5,921 nt of DNA from Planctomycetota bacterium (GTDB lineage Bacteria; Planctomycetota; Phycisphaerae; UBA1845; Fen-1342), in contig JAUWXH010000153.1 in the NCBI GenBank assembly GCA_030616465.1, forward strand, positions 1 through 5,921, in the 5' to 3' direction. The translations under genes and the position numbers were made by a program. Positions 1 through 5,399 of the stretch are shown piece after piece (the first letter of the stretch is position 1; each line of letters begins with the position of its first letter). Below the pieces are notes generated by a model. The model searched no databases, had not been told where the DNA came from, and saw only the letters and a list, made by a program, of their open reading frames with translations.

Positions 1-2078
1 GGCAGCGGGTTGTCGATAACCACCTGCTCGATATTGTTGACATGGTCGGGTTGGGTGCGCACGGCGGGAGCCGACGGGTCATACCGGTCGAGCGTCCAGG
101 GGAAATACTGCGTTCCCGAAGAATCGAAGACGCGCAGGTCCAGATCGTTGACCAGGGCCGGGTCTACGTTGGGGGTCCCGGGCACGTCGTCCCAAGCCAG
201 CGTTACCTTCAACTCGACATCATCCGGGCCGGCGACGACCACCGCGGAGTAGATGGTGCCCTGATCAACCTCGGCCTCCAGGAAGTTACCGGCGCGCATG
301 AGGTCCACCGCCGGCTGAATCCGCACCGACCCATAGCCATACTGATAGTCGGGACCGGCGTTGCCAAGATCCACCGCCGTATGGGCCAGCAGAGCTTTGA
401 GCGTCGAGTTGCGGAAATCGGGCTCGCCGGGGAATTGGGCGCGGTAGTCCTGGAGCAACAGGGCTCCGAGGCCGCAGACGGTGGGCGAGGCCATCGAGGT
501 GCCGCACTTCGTCGTGTAGCCCCCATCGCTCGCGCAGGAGGTTACGCCCAAGTCGTCATCGCTCTGGCAGCCGGGGGCGGCGAGATCGGGTTTGAGCCGG
601 CCGTCGTCGGTGGGGCCCCAACTCGAGAAGTCCGTCATCGAATCGTCGTTGGAGTTCAGGGCAGCGACCGTGATATGGTTCTTGGCACCGGCCGGGGGAG
701 CGATGCTGTAATAGTCGCCGTAACCCTCGTCGTCGCAGCGGTGGCTGGGGCGCTCGTTCCCGCCGGCCCAGACGATACGGAACGGCTGGCCTCCGCTGAG
801 CGAGCCGCGCACGATGGCGTCGATGATACTCGCCGTTACACCGTAGTCGCCGTGCCACTCGCACGGGAAGAAGTTGCCCTCGACGTTACTGCCGATCGAG
901 TTGTTGGCGATGTCGGCCGCGTAGACGTTGAGGGCCTCGCCGTAATCGGCTTCGAGGTCGCCGGGATCGGTATAGAGGAAGCCTTCGTGCAGACCACCTT
1001 CCTGCTCGAACCCGTAGGACTCGAGCAGCACGGCCGGGGCCATCCCACGATAGGTTCCCAGACTCGCGGCACCGTCGCCGCCGATCGTGCCGGCGACGTG
1101 TGTGGCGTGGTCGGACAGACCCGACGAATCGTGCACCGTCAGCCGGCCGCCGAAGTCCTGGTGCGAGGCCAACCCGAACCCGCCGTCGTAAACCATGACG
1201 GTCACGCCGGAGCCGTTCAGCCCGTAGGGCGGGTCCTGAACGATGTCGGCCCCGACGCGGGCGCGGTTGCCGTCGTTCAGCTCGGCGAACTTGGGCAGCG
1301 GCGGCTGAATCCACTGAACCGCGTCCTCATCAGCCAGAGCCGCGATGTTCGCGTACGGCAACTCAATCACCAGCCCATTGACCGTCCGCAGCTTCGAGAC
1401 GATACGCGCCGCGCGCGCCAGGCACAGCCGCACACCTTGCGGATCCAACGCGACGTCCGAATGGAACAGCACATAGGCGGCAACGGTCGGGTTGTCGGCC
1501 GGGTCGTAATAGACTTCTCCGAGTTCCGCTTGCTCCCGGCCCGCGCCTTTGCGCACCGAAACAACCGACCACGCCGCTACCTCACCCCGTTCAAGCATCG
1601 GGTGCAGTTTCCAACTCCGCTGAATGGGCAGCGCGGCCCTGAGGGCGTCCACCTCGGCCAGTGCGGCGACATCCAGTCGTTTGCCCGCGAGGGAGGCGAA
1701 GAAAGCGTTGTCGCCGAGGTAACTCAGAAGCTCCAGGCCGCTTGTCTCTAAGCGGGCGCGAAGGCGACGGTCAGCCGGTTGATCAAACTGCACCACGAAG
1801 TGCCGATTGCCGCCGGCTGTGACGGTGTCAATCGTTGCCGCAATCTCGGCGCCGGCCTGACGGGTGGTCATGATCGGGCCCGAGCGCCACTGGATGATGC
1901 CCCGCGTCGCCGGATCGACTGCGGACTGTGCACTCTGATCCGCCACAGCCGGCGTTCGATCCGCCTGCTGTCCCCGAGCCGTTTGCGGAGCTACGGTCGC
2001 CGGCAAGAGTGCAACGACAAGCACCAACCCGGGACGGCACGTTCGGCGGGCGAGCAATGTACACACCTCATCCCTCAT
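1..2078 (-). CDS. Secreted S8 serine protease, KP-43-like subtilase (3' end outside window)
   Basis: A predicted exported endopeptidase, with 692 codons visible and no stop before the window edge. Residues 1-37 form a signal peptide: basic RR at 11-12, a hydrophobic core around 17-30, and probable cleavage near TARG/QQ. Residues 90-270 look like a long N-terminal propeptide (FVVQFDQP, then SWKLHPML). The catalytic domain spans about 275-600. Asp298 lies in VYDGG, where most subtilases have D-T/S-G. His324 is in DHATHVAGT, the oxyanion-hole Asn441 in WAGGNE, and the nucleophile Ser528 in GTSMASPT. From about 600 a beta-barrel module begins (TLAWDDVPG, ALVNDLDLRVF, HVNNIEQVVI), the layout known for KP-43-type alkaline proteases. 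The ATG at 2078 follows GAGGG by six bases, and leader alignment with the upstream protease gives the same residue numbering, which supports this start. Several cysteines (406, 448, 504, 515, 525, 535) suggest disulfides. The family call is firm; the substrate is unknown. Confidence 0.93.
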   Translation of the reverse strand, partial: MRDEVCTLLARRTCRPGLVLVVALLPATVAPQTARGQQADRTPAVADQSAQSAVDPATRGIIQWRSGPIMTTRQAGAEIAATIDTVTAGGNRHFVVQFDQPADRRLRARLETSGLELLSYLGDNAFFASLAGKRLDVAALAEVDALRAALPIQRSWKLHPMLERGEVAAWSVVSVRKGAGREQAELGEVYYDPADNPTVAAYVLFHSDVALDPQGVRLCLARAARIVSKLRTVNGLVIELPYANIAALADEDAVQWIQPPLPKFAELNDGNRARVGADIVQDPPYGLNGSGVTVMVYDGGFGLASHQDFGGRLTVHDSSGLSDHATHVAGTIGGDGAASLGTYRGMAPAVLLESYGFEQEGGLHEGFLYTDPGDLEADYGEALNVYAADIANNSIGSNVEGNFFPCEWHGDYGVTASIIDAIVRGSLSGGQPFRIVWAGGNERPSHRCDDEGYGDYYSIAPPAGAKNHITVAALNSNDDSMTDFSSWGPTDDGRLKPDLAAPGCQSDDDLGVTSCASDGGYTTKCGTSMASPTVCGLGALLLQDYRAQFPGEPDFRNSTLKALLAHTAVDLGNAGPDYQYGYGSVRIQPAVDLMRAGNFLEAEVDQGTIYSAVVVAGPDDVELKVTLAWDDVPGTPNVDPALVNDLDLRVFDSSGTQYFPWTLDRYDPSAPAVRTQPDHVNNIEQVVIDNPL

Positions 2079-2084
2079 AGGTCA

Positions 2085-2089
2085 CCCTC
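2085..2089 (-). promoter_or_regulatory. Ribosome binding site of the KP-43-like protease
   Basis: On the minus strand GAGGG lies six bases before the ATG at 2078, within Shine-Dalgarno range. It supports that ATG over later GTG or TTG codons in the same frame. Confidence 0.5.
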
Positions 2090-2119
2090 TCGGCCCGATC
2101 GCTTACGCCGTTCGCGTGC

Positions 2120-2386
2120 TCAGGCTTGCGGCACAACCGTCCAGACGGTCTGATCGATGCTGACTCTCCGGCTGACGGAGAGCAGGTTGGCCGGATCGCA
2201 CCAACTGATCCGAGCGCGCATCTGCGTCGCCTCCGGCGTGATGAATCGGCTCGCATGCGGCGAGATCGTCACCTCCACCACGCCGTCCGCGCTGGCAGGC
2301 GCGGGCACGATGTGCCCGAATAGGTCGGGTACGTCAAAGTGGTGCCAAGCCCACGTATCCGACGCTGAGCAAACCCTTGCTGTGGG
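2120..2386 (-). pseudogene. Orphan C-terminal fragment of a secreted planctomycete-type protein
   Basis: An open frame of 88 codons runs from just after a TAG at 2387-2389 to a TGA at 2120-2122. It has no good start: the only upstream candidate is a GTG at 2308 without a ribosome site, and the first ATG is at codon 56. The frame has no signal peptide. The translation still looks like real protein: DTWAWHHFDVPDLFGH near the start, then VVEVTISP, RFITPEATQMRARISW and, at the very end, VSIDQTVWTVVP. I recall this end pattern (RF-P-T-MRARI-W, then a terminal IDQ-VW-V) from the C-termini of large exported planctomycete proteins. That is recall, not a search. It is out of frame with the dockerin tail of the protease that ends at 2395, so it is not a simple read-through extension. 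The best reading is the 3' remnant of a gene whose 5' part was lost or replaced. A short real gene starting at 2308 or a chance frame remain possible. Confidence 0.45.
2164..2182. other. Perfect 7-bp hairpin inside the orphan fragment
   Basis: CTCTCCG at 2164-2170 and CGGAGAG at 2176-2182 are perfect inverted copies around a five-base loop. No T-run follows on either strand. It lies inside the orphan reading frame, about 90 bases before the downstream protease start. It may be a chance inverted repeat or a weak RNA structure. Confidence 0.3.
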
Positions 2387-2388
2387 CT
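2348..2388 (-). terminator. Nested stem-loop just after the bacillopeptidase F-like protease stop
   Basis: An outer 7-bp stem pairs 2348-2354 (AGCCCAC on the plus strand) with 2382-2388 (GTGGGCT). Stacked directly on one side is an inner 5-bp hairpin, 2368-2372 with 2377-2381 (AGCAA/TTGCT, four-base loop). It begins seven bases after the protease stop codon on the minus strand. There is no following U-tract, so it is not a standard intrinsic terminator. It could stabilise the 3' end of the message or act as a factor-assisted terminator. If it does not terminate, the two proteases may be co-transcribed. Confidence 0.35.
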
Positions 2389-2394
2389 ATGCCA

Positions 2395-5049
2395 CTACGG
2401 GCACCCCTCGCCCCAGTGCGCCAGCAGGATGCCGAGGTCGGCGTGATCGGTATCGCCGTCACCGTCGCAATCGCCGGGACAGTCCCCGCCGGTGCAGTCC
2501 CAGTCGGCGAGCAAGATGCCCAGGTCTTCCTGATTGACGCAGCCGTCGCCGTTCAGGTCACCGGGGATCTCCTCCTCGCACACGAAAGCGACTAGCCGCA
2601 CGTCGTCGATGTTCCAGCCGCAATACCGCCAGCCGACGTCGGTCGTGCCCATCGTCCAACGCAGGTACACGGTGGGCTGGTCGGCGGCCACGTCGGAGAT
2701 GTCCACATCCATCTGGACCCAGTCGTAGTCGGCAACTTCACCGGTGTTCTGCCAGACCGTCGTCCAGTTGGTTCCGTTGTTGCTGACGCGGACATAAGCG
2801 TGGTCATAGATCGCCTGCTCAACGCCCAACCAGCGCCAGAACTTCAGGTGCACGTTGTACAGCTCGGTGCAATCAATGGCGGTGCTAGTCAGGTGGTACT
2901 CCGGCATGTAGTTGGGATAATCGCCCTGCAGGTTGTACCCGTATACGTTGCTGCCTGTATGGCCGCTCGTAGGATCGGGCCCACCGTGCTCGCCGCCGCC
3001 GCCGGTCGGCTGACCGAACGCCCACTGCGACTGGGTGGTCCATCCCGGGTCTGTGTCCAGATTCTCGGCAAAGGTAGTGATGAACTCGCCCACCGTGGCG
3101 GTGTATGTCTCATCCGGGGCGTCGGGGGGCATATACACCACGCCGCTTTCGGTGCCCTCGGCGCTGAAGTAGAACTCGGGCGTGTCGTCGCAATGAGCCG
3201 CTGGCAGCGTTGCCTGGTACATGTCTCCGCCCAGTGGTACGAATGGCACGGTCCAGAATGTGTCCCCGCTATAGCGGTAATGCAGCATCCCCGAGTCCTC
3301 CACGTAGTCCTCGTCGTTCGCCGTGATCTTCACGTCGATGAGAGTGGGCTCACCGGGAGTCAAGATGTGGGGCAACCCGTTCGGGAAGCTGATCCAAAGG
3401 CCTGAGCACATGCTCTGCGCCAACTGCACGGCCTCGTAGACGTCAAGCATGCCAAACCCGTAGTCGTTATCGTTGCCGTTTGGGCCCTGGTCATGAGCAG
3501 TGTCATAGAGGATCTGCAAGACCTCCTGGACAGTGAGATCGGGGCAGGCTTGACGGACCAACGCCACCGCGCCGTTCACGTGCGGCGAAGCCATCGAGGT
3601 GCCGCTGTAGGAGTCGTACCCGCCCGGCACCGAGGAGCGGACATTGACACCGGGGGCCGCCAGTTCGGGCTTGATGGCCGCCTCGCCGCCGGGCGTGCAA
3701 TAGCTCGGCCCTCTTGACGAGAACCCCGCGATGGGCCAGGGCGGGTCGGGGTTCTGAGCGTCCACCGCCCCGACTGCGGACGTGCGGTACTCATCCGTGG
3801 CCCGGTCTGCCGGGCGACGCAGGGTGTCGCCGCCAGAGCCCTCGTTACCAGCCGAGAAGAGGATCACGATGCCCGCGGCTTCGCAGGCGTCAAGGTAGCC
3901 CCAGAACGACGGATCACAGGGGGAGTTAAACGGCGGAACGTTATGCCAACTGCCGATGCCCCACGAATTGGAGCACACCGCCGGCACGTCCCAGTTCGTC
4001 GAGGGATCCTCGTCGGGGTCAATCATCCACTGGAAGGCGAGAATCGCGTCCTGCACGGTCTGCCAGAGGCTGACGCGGTCGATCACCGCGGCGTGAATCC
4101 ACTGGGCTCCCGGGGCCACGCCGATCTGATCGCCAGGCGCCCCGCCGCAAACTGAACCCATCGTATGCGTGCCATGCGAGCCGAAGGCCTGGGGGAAAGT
4201 GGTATACGTTACCGGGTCGAACCAGGCCCACTCGGGATGGCCGTCATAACGGGGGTCGGCCACGCCACGCCAGCGACTCGCCAGCGCGGGATGGTTCCCA
4301 TCCACCCCCGTATCGAGGGTAGCGACCAGGATGCCTTCACCGGTGTAACCCATGGCCCAGACTTCGGGCGCCCGCACGGCGATCAGACCGGGTTCAGGCC
4401 CGCCGCCGCGTGTCCCGTCAGGCCCCCCGGTGGGCTCTGCGACCGGCTCGATCGTCTCGATGGGATAATTGAAATAGATCATCCCCACATCCGGACGGGC
4501 TGCGAGCTCCCCAATCACATCCTTCGTCGCATCCACACGGGTGCAGTTCGCCACCCAGAAAGGCTGGAATTCCTCGATGCGCCCGTCCTGCTGAAGCGCG
4601 TTGAGGTGCGCGAGCAAGTTGCCCTGCGTGGCTGCGGCCGTTTCTTGCAGCGCGCGGACGACGGTCTCGTGGCGCTCGCGCAACGTTACCCGTTGCGCGT
4701 CCATTTGGTCGGTGATGGCGTCCAGGTTCACCTGCTCACTCAGGAAGACCAGCACCGATACGGGTTGGCCCACGGGCGTCTCCGCCAGGATCCGCTCCAG
4801 ATCGGGATCAATTGCGGCTGCCGCGGGCTCCTCCTTGGCCGATGCGGCCTTCTGGCCGGTGGCCGTCAGAGCGTGGGCCGCTGACTGGACCCTGACCGGG
4901 GCAGCCTGGTCCAGCGCATCCGGCTTTCGGCTCGCGTCCTGTCCGCGAACCGCTTGCAGGGCAGCGGTCAGGCAAACGAGTCCGACGACCGCCACCAATC
5001 CGTAGTGCCAAGTTCGCTTGGCAATGAGCGTACGCGTGGTGTCTGACAT
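2395..5049 (-). CDS. Secreted bacillopeptidase F-like S8 protease with jelly-roll and dockerin-like C-terminus
   Basis: A complete 884-residue exported serine endopeptidase. Residues 1-37 are a signal peptide (KRT, then the GLVAVVGLVCLTAALQA core, cleavage near VRG/QD), followed by an Ala-rich linker. Residues 82-200 resemble the inhibitor I9-like propeptide of bacillopeptidase F (ETVVRALQETAAATQ, FWVANCTRV, ELAARPDVGMI). The catalytic domain spans about 220-540: Asp246 in TLDTGVDG, His292 in SHGTHTMG (the HGTHTMG form favours the bacillopeptidase F branch), Asn402 in FSAGNEG, Ser485 in GTSMASPH. Then come an Ig/Fn3-like module (550-655), a MAM-like jelly roll (660-822, starting DTDPGWTTQSQWAFGQPTGG) and a 55-residue two-EF-hand dockerin-like tail (830-884). 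The frame stays open 15 codons upstream to a GTG at 5094. The ATG at 5049 is preferred because AGGAG sits nine bases before it, and because the leader then aligns residue for residue with the neighbouring protease. It probably acts outside the cell on protein substrates; tail partner unknown. Confidence 0.95.
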   Translation of the reverse strand: MSDTTRTLIAKRTWHYGLVAVVGLVCLTAALQAVRGQDASRKPDALDQAAPVRVQSAAHALTATGQKAASAKEEPAAAAIDPDLERILAETPVGQPVSVLVFLSEQVNLDAITDQMDAQRVTLRERHETVVRALQETAAATQGNLLAHLNALQQDGRIEEFQPFWVANCTRVDATKDVIGELAARPDVGMIYFNYPIETIEPVAEPTGGPDGTRGGGPEPGLIAVRAPEVWAMGYTGEGILVATLDTGVDGNHPALASRWRGVADPRYDGHPEWAWFDPVTYTTFPQAFGSHGTHTMGSVCGGAPGDQIGVAPGAQWIHAAVIDRVSLWQTVQDAILAFQWMIDPDEDPSTNWDVPAVCSNSWGIGSWHNVPPFNSPCDPSFWGYLDACEAAGIVILFSAGNEGSGGDTLRRPADRATDEYRTSAVGAVDAQNPDPPWPIAGFSSRGPSYCTPGGEAAIKPELAAPGVNVRSSVPGGYDSYSGTSMASPHVNGAVALVRQACPDLTVQEVLQILYDTAHDQGPNGNDNDYGFGMLDVYEAVQLAQSMCSGLWISFPNGLPHILTPGEPTLIDVKITANDEDYVEDSGMLHYRYSGDTFWTVPFVPLGGDMYQATLPAAHCDDTPEFYFSAEGTESGVVYMPPDAPDETYTATVGEFITTFAENLDTDPGWTTQSQWAFGQPTGGGGEHGGPDPTSGHTGSNVYGYNLQGDYPNYMPEYHLTSTAIDCTELYNVHLKFWRWLGVEQAIYDHAYVRVSNNGTNWTTVWQNTGEVADYDWVQMDVDISDVAADQPTVYLRWTMGTTDVGWRYCGWNIDDVRLVAFVCEEEIPGDLNGDGCVNQEDLGILLADWDCTGGDCPGDCDGDGDTDHADLGILLAHWGEGCP
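2398..2562 (-). repeat. Dockerin-like tail cassette, copy in the protease gene
   Basis: Codes residues 830-884 of the protease, with two Ca2+-binding loops of dockerin/EF-hand form. In loop 1 the likely ligands are D831, N833, D835, N839 and D842; in loop 2 they are D860, D862, D864, D868 and D871. Each is followed by DLGILLA(D/H)W. Five cysteines are present. The protein tail is identical at 45 of 55 positions to the tail encoded at 5403-5567. Bases 2405-2439 are identical to 5410-5444 over 35 bases, silent positions included. In Planctomycetota such tails are common on exported proteins, and a matching cohesin is often not evident. Confidence 0.85.
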
Positions 5050-5058
5050 AGTTGACAT

Positions 5059-5063
5059 CTCCT
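5059..5063 (-). promoter_or_regulatory. Ribosome binding site deciding the protease start
   Basis: AGGAG on the minus strand is nine bases before the ATG at 5049. It touches a second in-frame ATG almost directly (codon at 5058-5056), too close to serve it. It therefore favours the ATG at 5049 over that ATG and over the GTG at 5094. Confidence 0.7.
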
Positions 5064-5180
5064 GTGAAACGATGAGGCCCCTTTTGCGCCGCACACTCCT
5101 CCGCCGGCAGCGGGCTGGATGTCGCCCTCCATCGGGTAACGGAATCGCGAACGCGGCGCTGCAAACTCTCTCTCGGCTCC

Positions 5181-5207
5181 GGCCGCGACATTCTGTCGCA
5201 ATGGCCG
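5181..5207 (-). other. Bulged hairpin in the predicted 5' leader of the protease mRNA
   Basis: GCGACA at 5185-5190 pairs with TGTCGC at 5194-5199 around a three-base loop. The stem continues past a three-base bulge (5200-5202), pairing 5180-5184 with 5203-5207. That gives 11 base pairs in all. It lies about 30 bases after the predicted transcription start and about 130 before the start codon. It could stabilise the message or be regulatory. No known riboswitch class is recognised. Confidence 0.35.
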
Positions 5208-5243
5208 CCGGAACTCCCCACGGCCCGCCCTGACTGCAGCCCT

Positions 5244-5272
5244 ATATTAACGGATTACCCCGGCAAAACCAA
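5244..5272 (-). promoter_or_regulatory. Predicted sigma-70-type promoter of the protease gene
   Basis: On the minus strand TTGGTT (5272-5267) and TAATAT (5249-5244) are separated by exactly 17 bases. Both are close to the -35 and -10 consensus and sit in the only AT-rich spot of the gap. The predicted transcription start is near 5237. The site lies downstream of the terminator of the preceding gene, so it would give the protease its own transcription unit. Confidence 0.45.
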
Positions 5273-5339
5273 GCACTGGCGACGCTTTTGGCAGCCACGG
5301 ACCGCTCACGCCGAGCGCCGGCTTCGTCCGCGCAGAGAG

Positions 5340-5369
5340 ACGCCCCGACAGCCTTACCTGTCGGGGCGT
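5340..5369 (-). terminator. Hairpin terminator after the RCC1-repeat gene
   Basis: ACGCCCCGACA at 5340-5350 and TGTCGGGGCGT at 5359-5369 form a perfect 11-bp GC-rich stem with an eight-base loop, about 30 bases after the TAA at 5402-5400. On the minus strand the stem is followed by CTCTCTGCG, a pyrimidine-rich but imperfect U-tract. The position between a stop codon and a new promoter fits a terminator. Confidence 0.65.
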
Positions 5370-5399
5370 GGGGATTGTCCGATTTGGGCGTGTTCGGCG

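Larger units (their letters stand above)
5050..5399. other. Intergenic region and 5' leader of the protease gene
   Basis: This 350-base gap separates the RCC1-repeat gene stop from the protease start. On the minus strand it holds, in order, a terminator hairpin (5340-5369), a short spacer, a promoter-like pair (5272-5244), a predicted untranslated leader of about 190 bases with one bulged hairpin, and the ribosome site at 5059-5063. The only clearly AT-rich patch is around 5243-5250. Frames crossing the gap on both strands show no recognisable protein, and I see no gene in it. Confidence 0.6.

Noticed and set aside
42..1751. A 569-codon open frame on the plus strand opposite the KP-43-like protease.
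   Set aside because: The minus strand in this interval carries a full subtilase domain with all catalytic motifs. The plus translation shows no recognisable domain and is rich in Arg, Val and Gly, as expected of an antisense frame in GC-rich DNA.
2310..2356. Possible promoter for the KP-43-like protease: TTGACG or TTGGCAC on the minus strand.
   Set aside because: No acceptable -10 lies 16-18 bases from either element. The sigma-54 reading fails because the GG and G(C/A) elements are only eight bases apart instead of ten.
2398..2562. Dockerin-like tail as evidence of a cellulosome.
   Set aside because: No cohesin or scaffoldin is visible, and exported planctomycete proteins carry such tails without cellulosomes, so the tail alone does not support the claim.
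2800..3405. Plus-strand open frame of 201 codons opposite the protease jelly-roll and Ig-like region.
   Set aside because: It is antisense to a well-supported coding sequence, has no recognisable motif, and is explained by GC-rich codon use.
4165..4884. Plus-strand open frame of 239 codons opposite the protease propeptide and catalytic N-terminal half.
   Set aside because: It is the complement of the bacillopeptidase F-like coding sequence, with no domain, signal peptide or ribosome site of its own.
5050..5094. Longer protease start at the GTG at 5094 (15 extra residues, MRRKRGLIVSQEMST).
   Set aside because: No ribosome site serves it, the AGGAG at 5059-5063 fits the ATG at 5049, and only the shorter form lines up residue for residue with the neighbouring leader.
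4808..5221. Minus-strand open frame of 137 codons overlapping the protease start and its leader.
   Set aside because: It largely overlaps the protease leader in another frame, has an Arg-rich composition and no recognisable domain.
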